24,172 bases of DNA, from positions 1 to 24,172 of IMG/VR virus record IMGVR_UViG_3300036770_005578, one strand, 5' to 3'. The notes below the pieces were generated by a model. The model was not told where the DNA came from. It saw nothing but the letters and a program-made list of their open reading frames with translations, and searched no databases. Every line of letters begins with the position of its first letter. Position 1 is the first letter of the stretch. This DNA is from a virus. The position numbers and the translations under genes were made by a program. Of this stretch, positions 6,876-14,920 are shown one piece after another.

Positions 6876-8676
6876 CAAATTCTCCATTTTGTCTACTTAT
6901 AACGGGCCAATATGCGCCAACAATAAAAGGGTCGGCCAGCCGGGCCACGGCCTGTTCATACAACGATCCCAGATGCAGCCAAGGCAATCCTCTCAGCACT
7001 TCATCATGGCGCCACTGAGTGTAGGCCATGTTCCACAACCATTGGGTGCGATCAATACCAAGATCGGGCTGCTCAATATATTCCAATCCAGGTTGATTGA
7101 CCGGCCAGGCCATGGCCGTGGGATGCAGGCAGTGCGTGGGCACACCCAGACAGGCGCTTTCCACCAAAACATTGCTGTTGCCACCCACCACGCACCATGA
7201 CTCATTGAGATCTTTTTCAAGACTGTCGCTGCCCTTGGTCCAGCTGGTGTCATCTTCAACGCTGTGAGGGCTGATGCTGATGTCCGGAAACTGCTCCAGC
7301 AGAGGCCTAAGGTAGTTCATCTGTTGAGCGTGATTGTTGGGGTGCAATCTCACCCGGATGGGACGCTGAGAGTACATGCGTATTTTATGCACAGTTTCCA
7401 CAAACATGCGTTCAAATGATCCCCAGTGCAGTCGCAAGGCCTGCATGCTGTTGTCCCTGGGTTTTTGCATCACAAACAGGATGTTGTCGCCGCGTGTCCG
7501 CCAGGGATGCACTTCTATGTGCAGATCGCGTTGTAGTCTCAGCCATCTATCTCGGGGACTGTTTTCATGATAATGTATACCGGTGTTATGGAAATAGCTC
7601 AACCAACTCCAACGATAGTATCTGCGCTGAACATCAATATTGGTGTCGCGGCCACGGAATATGGGCACTTCTCCCACGATCCAAGGCCGACCGCTGTCCT
7701 TGATGTGTTGGTACGCATCAGGACAGCTATTGTTACGGTTGTTGGTGATATTGTTCCAGATGATGTAAAAATCAGGGTGACCTTTTAGACGTTGCGCGGT
7801 CAGGTTGCGTTGGGCGATGTTGGGCAACATTGGCAAGGGGTTGGTGGTGACCCATGGACCTTCTAGAGCCACACCTTGCTTATCAACATACTTGGCTGGC
7901 AACGCGCACTGATCCTGCGAGGCTCGCATGACTTCTTGATACACTGGCAAGAACCACTGCTTTCGTTGTGGTCCTTTGAAATCAACCATGCACCACTCAG
8001 GATCATAGCGAGGGGCAAACTTTCTCGCGCCGCCCACGTGGCGTTTGTTGTACCACCAGAACTTGACTCGTAGACCATTGCTTTCAAATGTGCGGTCCAC
8101 TAGATGCAGAGCATGCAGCGTGGGGAAACCCCATTCGGTAAGGGCCATGCGGATCGTGGCTTGATCGCCATCCCAGGCACGCCGCTGCGGTTCCAGTCGA
8201 TTATAGCATCGTTCCCGCAAGGCAAAGAACGATGACAGCAGTCCGTGTTTTTTGGTCCTAGATGTGTCTACCAATACCGCGGTGTTGTTGACACGCTGAT
8301 CGTAGTACATGACACCAAGATCGAAGTCATCGTCTTGAAACATTTGATCTATGGGACCGGTAAAGATATGATCCACACCACACAGCAAAAACCTGCCCAC
8401 ATGACTGGCCACAAATTTGGTGTTGGCCATGATCAGGCTCTGCATGAGATTGTGCTGGGCCAAATCCACTCTGTGCAGTCGTTCCTGGGGGATGTCGGGC
8501 AATGCAGTGTTGAGATCAGTTGATATGATATAGTTGTTGTGGGGGTTGGTAATCTCATAACTGCTGAGCATCATGCTCAATGCTTGTCGATAATCAAAAA
8601 TTTTGGCGTTGGTTTGCAGCTCGCGCGATTCCTGCTCGATGTGGAGATCTCGATAAAACGGAACTAGAGTGATCAT
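6862..8676 (-). CDS. Two-domain glycosyltransferase: GT-A-like plus GT-B-like
   Basis: This is a fusion of 604 residues. Residues 1-245 align motif for motif with the 251-residue protein at 10334-11089: both start MITLxPFYRD, have a GxDH-type site (VDH at 101-103 here) in the place of DxD, and end in VDFKGPxRKQWF (221-232 here). Residues of about 285-604 match the second half of the protein at 8673-10334: the YYRWSW stretch (343-348), RGDNILF (385-391), RLHPN (433-437) and VVGGNSN (486-492). The ATG at 8676 makes an ATGA overlap with the upstream stop and restores the same N-terminus as the paralogue, so the upstream ATG at 8739 is rejected. It probably catalyses two transfers or couples a transferase to a polymer-binding domain. 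Confidence 0.8.
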   Translation of the reverse strand: MITLVPFYRDLHIEQESRELQTNAKIFDYRQALSMMLSSYEITNPHNNYIISTDLNTALPDIPQERLHRVDLAQHNLMQSLIMANTKFVASHVGRFLLCGVDHIFTGPIDQMFQDDDFDLGVMYYDQRVNNTAVLVDTSRTKKHGLLSSFFALRERCYNRLEPQRRAWDGDQATIRMALTEWGFPTLHALHLVDRTFESNGLRVKFWWYNKRHVGGARKFAPRYDPEWCMVDFKGPQRKQWFLPVYQEVMRASQDQCALPAKYVDKQGVALEGPWVTTNPLPMLPNIAQRNLTAQRLKGHPDFYIIWNNITNNRNNSCPDAYQHIKDSGRPWIVGEVPIFRGRDTNIDVQRRYYRWSWLSYFHNTGIHYHENSPRDRWLRLQRDLHIEVHPWRTRGDNILFVMQKPRDNSMQALRLHWGSFERMFVETVHKIRMYSQRPIRVRLHPNNHAQQMNYLRPLLEQFPDISISPHSVEDDTSWTKGSDSLEKDLNESWCVVGGNSNVLVESACLGVPTHCLHPTAMAWPVNQPGLEYIEQPDLGIDRTQWLWNMAYTQWRHDEVLRGLPWLHLGSLYEQAVARLADPFIVGAYWPVISRQNGEFDAKR

Positions 8677-10334
8677 ATCTTGCTGACTATGTTCCAGGTC
8701 GGCAATTCTTTGCGAAGTTCCTGCACCTGTGGCCACCATTGCAGCAGATGCACCCAGGGATCACCGCGCAGGATTTCGTCGCGGCGCCACTGGCAGTAGC
8801 CAAGATTGTTGAGCCATTGCTGTCGATCTATGTCCAGGCGTGGGTTTTCAATACGGCGCCAATCTCTTTGGCTCACGGGCCAGGCCATGGCCGAAGCATC
8901 AATGCACCAAGTGGGCAAGCCATAGCAGGCTGATTCTGTGAGTCCATTGCTGTTGCCGCCCACCACGCACCATGCTTCATCAAAATCTCTATAGAGGCTG
9001 TCACCGCCCGACACCCAGGTGTTGCTGGTGGCCACGGTGTGCCGGCTGACCTTGACATCGGCATGGTATCGCATTATGGGCTCTAACCAATCCAGCTGCT
9101 GATTCTGCCGCAGTGGATGCAATCGCAATCTGATGGGACGATCCGTGACCTGCCGTATGCGAGATATGGTCTGCATGACCATGTTTTCGTAACTGCCCCA
9201 TCGTTGGATCATGGGCAGCATGCTGCTGTCCCCGGGCCGTTGTAACAAAAACAAAATATTGTCGCCTCGGTGCTGCCAGGGATGGATTTCTATGTTTTGC
9301 TCTTGTTGTATCTGTTGCCATCGATCTGGTGGGCTGTCGGGCTGATGGTGTATGCCTTGATCTTGGAAGTAACTGAACCAGCTCCAACGATAATAAACGC
9401 CGTCTTGATCAGGTTGTGCTTGATTGTGCCGGAACGCCGGAGATTCTACCACCACAAAAGGCAGACCACTGTCTTTGATCAGAGCATAATGTTGGCGGAA
9501 ACGTTTGGTGCGTTTGTTGCTGGTGTTGTTGTGGATGATCCAAACGTCTGGTAGATTGTCGGGATCAATTTGGTCCAAGGCTCGCATGTCAACAGTGCTG
9601 AAACGTGGCAGGGGCAATTCCTGCAGCCAAGGACCCACCAAGGCCGTGGCACGCACCAGCGGTAGATCTGGGGGAGGTTCGATGCTGATGTCTTGCACCA
9701 GCTTGGACTGGAACAAAGTCAGGCGTCGTCCTGGATTTTTTTGTTCGCCCTTGAGAGTGAGAAAGGTGCCGGGCCCTTTACCGATGCTGATCCAGTGTCC
9801 GGTATTACGCACCGCACGCACATCAAACTTTGGTATCAGTTCACGCAATACCAATTGATCATGTCCGTATTCCCATTGCTGTCGTGGTGTGCTCAGCAGG
9901 GCATCCCTAAAAGCGCGCCTAAAGGCCGGATCTAGGCCCAAGGTAACCAACCCCGCCAACCAATTGCGCTGTTTGTTGTGCCACAGCGCATGGGCTCGGC
10001 GTGTGATGCGCCAGAATTGGCTGCGCGTGAAAGCGCGGGTGCAGACCGTGTCAGCGTCCAAGCACATCACCAGATCTTGCTCTTGGAAAATCTCGTCGGC
10101 CCAGATGAATCTCGCGGCTTGATAATACATCACGCGATCATGATCCGTCAGCTCTTGGTGACGATATTCGTAATGCACACCCGGCAAGGGCTCCAGGGTG
10201 TCGTCGGGATTGATCACCAAGATCACTACGCGGATCCAAGGATTATGATACAACACGCTGCGCGCCAGTTCTCGTGCCCATTGCTGGTGATAAACGGGAT
10301 CGCAGGTTATGAAAATGTTGTATCTATACTGCAT
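8673..10334 (-). CDS. Two-domain glycosyltransferase: GT-A plus GT-B-like
   Basis: This is a fusion of 553 residues. The N-terminal third is a GT-A domain with VMCLDADT (89-96; D93 and D95 being the DxD pair) and a GHDQLVLREL helix (157-166) typical of GT8-like enzymes. From about residue 262 onward it carries the GT-B-like domain of the local family: RGDNILFLL (356-364), RLHPL (404-408), FDEAWCVVGGNSN (451-463) and YGLPTWCID. The second half is very similar to that of the gene downstream at 6862-8676, while the first halves differ, so the C-terminal domain has been joined to different partners. The ATG at 10334 shares its A with the stop of the gene upstream (TGATG); a GTG at 10337 is an alternative start. 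Donor and acceptor unknown. Confidence 0.8.
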   Translation of the reverse strand: MQYRYNIFITCDPVYHQQWARELARSVLYHNPWIRVVILVINPDDTLEPLPGVHYEYRHQELTDHDRVMYYQAARFIWADEIFQEQDLVMCLDADTVCTRAFTRSQFWRITRRAHALWHNKQRNWLAGLVTLGLDPAFRRAFRDALLSTPRQQWEYGHDQLVLRELIPKFDVRAVRNTGHWISIGKGPGTFLTLKGEQKNPGRRLTLFQSKLVQDISIEPPPDLPLVRATALVGPWLQELPLPRFSTVDMRALDQIDPDNLPDVWIIHNNTSNKRTKRFRQHYALIKDSGLPFVVVESPAFRHNQAQPDQDGVYYRWSWFSYFQDQGIHHQPDSPPDRWQQIQQEQNIEIHPWQHRGDNILFLLQRPGDSSMLPMIQRWGSYENMVMQTISRIRQVTDRPIRLRLHPLRQNQQLDWLEPIMRYHADVKVSRHTVATSNTWVSGGDSLYRDFDEAWCVVGGNSNGLTESACYGLPTWCIDASAMAWPVSQRDWRRIENPRLDIDRQQWLNNLGYCQWRRDEILRGDPWVHLLQWWPQVQELRKELPTWNIVSKI

Positions 10335-11089
10335 CACTCGATGTCAATGCCCATGATCTTGCGATACACTGGAACAAACCATTGCTTGCGACGCGGTCCT
10401 TTGAAATCCACCAACACAGCATTGCGATAGTATCCAGTGCCGCTTTTTTTGGCTCCCCACACAAAGTCCACGTTGTATTCAATGAACTTGATGTTGAGCT
10501 TGCGACGTCGATGGGTGTGTCCTATCAGCTCGCTGTGATGACCGGGGAAATCATAGTGCCGCAGCGCATGTCGATAACTGATCTGATCGCCCAACCAAAG
10601 TCTGCGATCCGCTGGCAGATCATAAAAGGCCTGTTGTCGTATGTCAAAAAATTCTCGCACACGGTGATGATTGTCCAAGTTGGTATTGATCAGCACCGCG
10701 GTGTTGTTGATCTCATCGCCGCTGAACAGCAGACAGATGTCAAAGTCATCGTTGAAAATATCACTCATGCTGTTGGCCAAGAGATGATCTGATCCGCATA
10801 GCACCGCACGACCTTGATGCTGGTGCACGAACTCGGTGTTGCTGACCACCAAGGATTCCAACAAGGGGCGTTGCGCCAAATCGCTGCGGAAAATCTTGTG
10901 GCTGGGGAAATCCAAGGGTGTTTGTTGATCGGTGCAGATACGATAATCGCAGCCGGGGTTGGTACGATACAATGTATCCACCAACATGTGCAGGCAGGCG
11001 CGGTAATCTACCACGCCGCTGTTTTTGATCAGCTTTTGGCTTTCTTGGCCAAGATCAACATCTCTATAAAAGGGCGCCAGGGTAATCAT
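10334..11089 (-). CDS. Single-domain GT-A-like glycosyltransferase
   Basis: This 251-residue protein is recognisable as a stand-alone copy of the first half of the 604-residue fusion at 6862-8676. Shared features are the N-terminus MITLxPFYRD, the site LCGSDHLL (97-104) where a DxD is expected, EINNTAVLINT (116-126) and the terminal VDFKGPRRKQWF (217-228). The fold is probably GT-A, but with SDH in place of a clear DxD the metal site is non-standard; activity is inferred from family context. The gene starts inside the aminotransferase gene with a 26-base overlap. I see no strong Shine-Dalgarno for it, so reinitiation from the upstream gene is likely. Confidence 0.7.
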   Translation of the reverse strand: MITLAPFYRDVDLGQESQKLIKNSGVVDYRACLHMLVDTLYRTNPGCDYRICTDQQTPLDFPSHKIFRSDLAQRPLLESLVVSNTEFVHQHQGRAVLCGSDHLLANSMSDIFNDDFDICLLFSGDEINNTAVLINTNLDNHHRVREFFDIRQQAFYDLPADRRLWLGDQISYRHALRHYDFPGHHSELIGHTHRRRKLNIKFIEYNVDFVWGAKKSGTGYYRNAVLVDFKGPRRKQWFVPVYRKIMGIDIE

Positions 11090-12110
11090 TGACTATGTCT
11101 ATCACACGTTGGTAATCCACACCGGGGTAGATGGGCAGACTGACCTGGTGTTGGGACACATAGTCAGTGATGGGTAGGCTGTAAGGAGCTCGATACGCTG
11201 GCATGCGGTGCACTGGTATCGGGTAGTGGCTCTTGACCTGCAGGCCTTGTTCTTGGGCATACTGCATGAATCTTGGTCGATCTTCCACCAAGATAGGGTA
11301 AACGTGATAACTGTGTTGCACATCTTCGCGGGTTTGAGCATAGCGCCAGTGTTGGTCGTAGACCGCTGCGATATCGCGCTTGGCTGCCAAGACTTGATCG
11401 AAGGTGCGCAGTTTGATGCGCAGCCACTCGGCCTGCACGTTGGCCATGCGATAGTTGTAGCCCACATGATTGTCGTCCCAGGTACGCACTGAGCGCATGA
11501 ATCGAGCCAGGTTTTCGTCGTTGGTGACCACGCAACCAGCATCGCCTAGAGCACCCAGACCTTTACCGGGGTAAAAACTAAAGGTGCCCAGATCACCCAT
11601 GGTGCCGGCATGGCGGCCCGACAATGTGCTGCCGTGTGCTTGGCTGCTGTCCTCTACGATGGCGATGTTGTGTTCGCGAGCCGTCATCATGATGCTGTGC
11701 ATGTTGCACATGTTGCCGTAGAGATGCACCGGTATGATGGCGCGTGTGCGCGGAGTTATGGCACGCTCCAGGGCATAGGGATCCATGACAAATGTATCTG
11801 CGTCGATGTCCACGTACACCGGCTTGGCACCACAGTACAGTATGGCCGCGGCCGTGGCCCGGAACGTGTGGCTTACTGTGATGACTTCGTCGCCGGGTCC
11901 AATGCCCAAGCTCATGAGAGCCAGATGCAACGCACTGGTACCATTGTTGCAGGCCACACAGTAACGACTGCCCACGTAATCGGCGAATTCTTCTTCGAAG
12001 CGTTCGGTACCAAACACGTAGTTGCCGCTGGTGATGATGTCTGATGCTGCGGCCACCAGCTGGGGTTCAATGTCTTGATGTATGCTTTGGAAACTGTAGA
12101 AAGGAATCAT
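11064..12110 (-). CDS. DegT/DnrJ/EryC1/StrS sugar aminotransferase
   Basis: This 348-residue PLP-dependent enzyme has the standard length and motifs of nucleotide-sugar aminotransferases. It opens with MIPFYSF, has the phosphate-binding NNGTSALHLAL (55-65), the aspartate that contacts the pyridine nitrogen in EDSSQAHG (153-160) and the Schiff-base lysine K183 in FYPGKGLGALGDAG. It would move an amino group from glutamate to a keto-sugar nucleotide. The dehydrogenase directly upstream and the acyltransferase two genes upstream fit a 3-keto to 3-amino to 3-acylamino route, as in WbpB/WbpE/WbpD (WlbA/WlbC/WlbB) or GnnA/GnnB. The ATG at 12110 overlaps the upstream stop as ATGA; three extra upstream codons are rejected on that ground. 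Confidence 0.93.
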   Translation of the reverse strand: MIPFYSFQSIHQDIEPQLVAAASDIITSGNYVFGTERFEEEFADYVGSRYCVACNNGTSALHLALMSLGIGPGDEVITVSHTFRATAAAILYCGAKPVYVDIDADTFVMDPYALERAITPRTRAIIPVHLYGNMCNMHSIMMTAREHNIAIVEDSSQAHGSTLSGRHAGTMGDLGTFSFYPGKGLGALGDAGCVVTNDENLARFMRSVRTWDDNHVGYNYRMANVQAEWLRIKLRTFDQVLAAKRDIAAVYDQHWRYAQTREDVQHSYHVYPILVEDRPRFMQYAQEQGLQVKSHYPIPVHRMPAYRAPYSLPITDYVSQHQVSLPIYPGVDYQRVIDIVNDYPGALL

Positions 12111-13012
12111 AACACCCACTCCATGATTTTACGGGCTCTATGTATGCTGGTCAAGGGCTGCTGCCGCGTGGATATGCAGTGCAAAAAGTGATCTCGTGCC
12201 TGTGCCAGAGCCTCTGTGGTGGGCACGCGAGGCGCCATCATGTCGCCCAGCTTGTTGCTGTTGTAGTCACTATCAATGCTGCCGTGATCGTAAATTTTGA
12301 TTTTGTCCACATCGATGTCATCATACACCGCACTGCGATGATCGCCTGTGAGGATGATCTGCCGCTTTTTCACCGGGCTTACCCAGTTGCAGTTTGTGGT
12401 GGCCGTGAAGCCGTTACGGAACTGCAGATTCACGATGACTTGATTGGCCTTGTCATTGACATGGTAGTTGCGTATTATATCACGATGCTGTAGTTCTAGA
12501 TCGGGATACAGATAGTCAATGATGCTGAGATCATGTATGGCCAGATCCAGCAGCGCGTCTACGTCGGGCTGGAACAGTCCCAGGCTGATCCTGGTGCTGT
12601 CGTAGTATATGGGTCTGCCAATGTCTATGCGTCGCAGGCATTGTACCGCGGGATTGTACACAAAGGTGTGATCCACAAAAACCAAGCGTTGGTGCCTATC
12701 CGCGGCATGTATCATGTCATCGATCTCATTGAGATCCTGTGCCACTGGCTTTTCTATCCACACATCGCGGCCGGCGGCAATACAAGTCAACGCCAGCGCT
12801 CTATGGCTTTGTGCTTTGGTAGCGATCAATACGGCCTTGACTCCGGGGTCGGCCAAGACAGCATCAACATTGTCGGTGACCCGAGCACTGGGATAAAGAT
12901 CAGCAGCTTGATGTCTGCGCTGTGGATCAGTATCACAGATCCATGTGAGATGCTGTGCAAAATTCCTGGCAAGGTTACGGCCCCAATAACCGTATCCAAT
13001 CAGTGCTATCAT
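12107..13012 (-). CDS. Gfo/Idh/MocA-family nucleotide-sugar dehydrogenase
   Basis: This 301-residue protein starts with an NAD-binding Rossmann motif (ALIGYGYWGRN, residues 3-13). It has the family lysine in EKP (87-89) and the paired residues in DLAIHD (166-171), where H170 is the usual catalytic histidine. The length is typical. Such enzymes oxidise carbon 3 of UDP-GlcNAc or UDP-GlcNAcA in the WbpB/WlbA and GnnA pathways to give the keto substrate for the aminotransferase, which here is the next gene. The preferred start at 13012 forms an ATGA overlap with the upstream methyltransferase gene. It is soluble and cytoplasmic. The exact sugar cannot be told from sequence alone. Confidence 0.9.
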   Translation of the reverse strand: MIALIGYGYWGRNLARNFAQHLTWICDTDPQRRHQAADLYPSARVTDNVDAVLADPGVKAVLIATKAQSHRALALTCIAAGRDVWIEKPVAQDLNEIDDMIHAADRHQRLVFVDHTFVYNPAVQCLRRIDIGRPIYYDSTRISLGLFQPDVDALLDLAIHDLSIIDYLYPDLELQHRDIIRNYHVNDKANQVIVNLQFRNGFTATTNCNWVSPVKKRQIILTGDHRSAVYDDIDVDKIKIYDHGSIDSDYNSNKLGDMMAPRVPTTEALAQARDHFLHCISTRQQPLTSIHRARKIMEWVL

Positions 13013-13692
13013 ACATAGGCTCCTTGCACTGGCCACTGCCAGGCCTGTATTTTACGTCGCTGTGCCACGCACATCCAAATGCTGCGCGGCGGCGGTCCTT
13101 CCTTTTTAGTGGGTATGGGGATGTCACGCAGTCTGCTGTCAAGGAGTTTGAGGCTCACGACCTCGAATCCGTTGACTCTGAATCCATCGTGATAAAGATT
13201 ATTGCAAAAATTGTAGTATCCATGCCCCAGCTTGTTGGCCGGGGCCGCTGTCATGACCACACCATCCATGGCCACCAGCTCGCACATGTTGCGAAAAGCC
13301 GTGCCCACGTTGAAACAATGTTCCAAGGTTCCAGTATCGATCACTAGGTCTGCCACGCCCACTAGATCCCAGGGCAATGGACCATTGAGATCTACTTCAA
13401 TCTCGTTGCCGCGATGAGGTATTTTGTCCAAGACCGTGACACGGAAGTTCAACCTAGTCAAGAGCTCAATGCTGTCGTATACAGTGCCCTGAAACTTGTG
13501 CCAAGACTGGATCTGTCGCTGGGCGGCATCCACTGGTAGATCTTTTAGGATGTCGTCGCCCCAGAGATCTCGGATGTCAGAGTCAGCGACCAAAAGGTCA
13601 GGATAGCCAAGACAAACCACATGACCGCCTTGGGGCAAATGCTTGTCCATCACGCATTTCATTTCGCGCAAGTAAAAGTTATCGATGCCCAT
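13009..13692 (-). CDS. Divergent SAM-dependent methyltransferase-like protein
   Basis: This 227-residue protein has a Rossmann-like opening (HVVCLGYPDLL, about residues 24-34) and a strong mid-protein motif DTGTLEHCFN (about 118-127), equivalent to the 'D.GTIEHI.n' motif IV region of class I methyltransferases. A glycine-rich strand (AMDGVVMTAAPANKLGHGYYN, about 141-160) follows. The canonical GxGxG is weak, so SAM binding should be treated as likely rather than proven. Similar proteins sit in surface-polysaccharide clusters. It lies between the acyltransferase and the dehydrogenase of the amino-sugar route, with TAATG and ATGA junctions, suggesting methylation of the same sugar or glycan. 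Confidence 0.65.
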   Translation of the reverse strand: MGIDNFYLREMKCVMDKHLPQGGHVVCLGYPDLLVADSDIRDLWGDDILKDLPVDAAQRQIQSWHKFQGTVYDSIELLTRLNFRVTVLDKIPHRGNEIEVDLNGPLPWDLVGVADLVIDTGTLEHCFNVGTAFRNMCELVAMDGVVMTAAPANKLGHGYYNFCNNLYHDGFRVNGFEVVSLKLLDSRLRDIPIPTKKEGPPPRSIWMCVAQRRKIQAWQWPVQGAYV

Positions 13693-14111
13693 TACTTTAA
13701 CCTGCGTGCTGGATTGCCCACGTAGGTACCGGGCTCAGTGATGTCACGAGTTACTACGCTGCCAGCTCCTATCACCACGTCGTCGCAGATTGACACCGGA
13801 AGTATGGTGCTGTTGCTGCCAATGTAGACTTTGCGGCCTATGCGTGTGGGCAAGAAATTTTTGCTGAGCTGGCGATCAATGAACTTGTCATTGGTGAACA
13901 TCACACCATGTCCCACGAAACAATCTTCACCAATGCGCACGTTGCTACAAATGAAACTGTGACTTTGGATGCGTGTCCTGGCACCAATCTCCACGTCGGA
14001 CTGTATCTCAGTGAATGGTCCCACGAATACATCTTGGTGCAGGTCGCAACCATAGAGATTCACGGGCTCAATGATCTTGACGCCCGGGGCTTGGTTTACA
14101 TTTTTGAGCAT
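13692..14111 (-). CDS. Left-handed beta-helix acyltransferase, WbpD/WlbB-like
   Basis: This 139-residue protein is built of hexapeptide repeats (for instance VEIGAR, VRIGED, RIGRKVYIGS, VVIGAGSVV) across about residues 20-130, the trimeric left-handed beta-helix of acetyl-CoA-dependent acyltransferases. It ends in the family-typical GTYVGNPARRLK. The FTND segment (72-75) is characteristic of the branch that N-acylates 3-amino nucleotide sugars (WbpD, WlbB, FdtC/QdtC). It would act after the aminotransferase encoded three genes downstream. Its ATG at 14111 follows GGGGA by four bases. It is the first gene after the largest gap in the window, so it probably heads a transcription unit. Acetyl versus another acyl donor cannot be decided. 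Confidence 0.88.
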   Translation of the reverse strand: MLKNVNQAPGVKIIEPVNLYGCDLHQDVFVGPFTEIQSDVEIGARTRIQSHSFICSNVRIGEDCFVGHGVMFTNDKFIDRQLSKNFLPTRIGRKVYIGSNSTILPVSICDDVVIGAGSVVTRDITEPGTYVGNPARRLK

Positions 14112-14161
14112 GCGGTCCCCATTTTCTATGCAGATATTTATCTGCGCCAGGGGAACCAGTT
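14112..14161 (-). promoter_or_regulatory. Probable promoter with late-type box in a palindrome
   Basis: This is the longest gap between genes in the window. It contains a perfect inverted repeat at 14130-14145 (GCAGATA, TT, TATCTGC). Read on the minus strand, the centre is GATAAATA (plus 14142-14135), seven of eight bases of the T4 late-promoter box TATAAATA. It lies 24 bases ahead of the acyltransferase ATG, a distance that would allow a short leader. The hairpin is AT-rich at the tip and has no following T run on the minus strand, so a terminator is less likely than a promoter or a protein-binding site. Assignment is by eye. Confidence 0.5.
14130..14145. repeat. Perfect 7-bp inverted repeat
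   Basis: The arms GCAGATA and TATCTGC are exact reverse complements with a two-base TT centre. Lying in the only 50-base gap, and overlapping the late-promoter-like box, it could be an operator or simply a hairpin in the leader RNA. Confidence 0.6.
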
Positions 14162-14920
14162 TTAATGATCTGCGAAGTTATACAGCGCTCGATCCAACCA
14201 TGGCAGCACAAGATCCCGTTGACGGACCACGCCATGACGGCGGTAACTGTTGGCCACAGAATCTGGCAGCAGATCTCGTTCGGCTAGATCCAACCACGTG
14301 GTGGCCCTGGGATCCATGGGCTCATGCTCGCTGCGATACACCACAGCATGCAACCAAGGATCATTGGCACGTTTACGGAAAAATCCCTCACGACAGTTGA
14401 ATCCCGAAACTGCCAGCACATGTATGAGGCTGACCATGGTCCAGTTGTGATAGCAAAAATCCGGCTGATCAAAGGCCTGGCGATTGAACTCGAGATTGGT
14501 GGTCTGCGGCAGTATCAAGGCCAGCATGCTTTGATCCGCCATGAGGTCGCGCCAAGTGCGCAGCGTGGCAAAAGGATCCAGCACATACTGGAACGCATCA
14601 TGACACCAAACAACATCAAAGGGATTGGCGATGTCCAGGGGTTGCTCAAAGTCATGACACCGGAACCCCAGATTGCGATGCTGGCTGTCCACCCCATCTG
14701 TGGCTTGTAGATCAATGCCCAGGCATTTGATGTTCAAAGGCCTTGGTGTTTCTTCGCGCGTGGTGCGTGTGGCCCACCACAGCGCATCAAGACCATGCTG
14801 GCCGCAGCCCATGTCTGCGAGATAACCGATGCTTTCCATGAAGTCATCGTACTCATACAGCATGTTCAGTGTGTCAAGACTGTGCGCATGGCTTTCGTGC
14901 GGGCTGTGGAAACGCGTCAT
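14162..14920 (-). CDS. SAM-dependent methyltransferase
   Basis: This 252-residue protein has SAM motif I as LADMGCGQHG (residues 34-43), the acidic end of the second strand in CLGIDLQ (about 66-72) and a motif IV region FDVVWCHDAFQYV (about 101-113). The C-terminal third contains a tryptophan/histidine-rich portion (DPWLHAVVYRS) found in sugar or peptide methyltransferases of phage clusters. The start overlaps the uvsY stop as ATGA, so it is co-translated with the recombination mediator, an odd pairing that suggests insertion of a glycan gene beside a core gene. The stop lies at the edge of the 50-base gap. Substrate unknown. Confidence 0.78.
   Translation of the reverse strand: MTRFHSPHESHAHSLDTLNMLYEYDDFMESIGYLADMGCGQHGLDALWWATRTTREETPRPLNIKCLGIDLQATDGVDSQHRNLGFRCHDFEQPLDIANPFDVVWCHDAFQYVLDPFATLRTWRDLMADQSMLALILPQTTNLEFNRQAFDQPDFCYHNWTMVSLIHVLAVSGFNCREGFFRKRANDPWLHAVVYRSEHEPMDPRATTWLDLAERDLLPDSVANSYRRHGVVRQRDLVLPWLDRALYNFADH

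Noticed and set aside
8676-8739. Longer N-terminus for the 604-residue fusion
   Set aside because: The extra 21 residues overlap the upstream gene, whereas the ATG at 8676 gives an ATGA junction and the same N-terminus as the paralogue.
14130-14145. Inverted repeat as a rho-independent terminator
   Set aside because: The loop is only two bases, the stem is partly AT and no T run follows on the minus strand; promoter or operator fits better.
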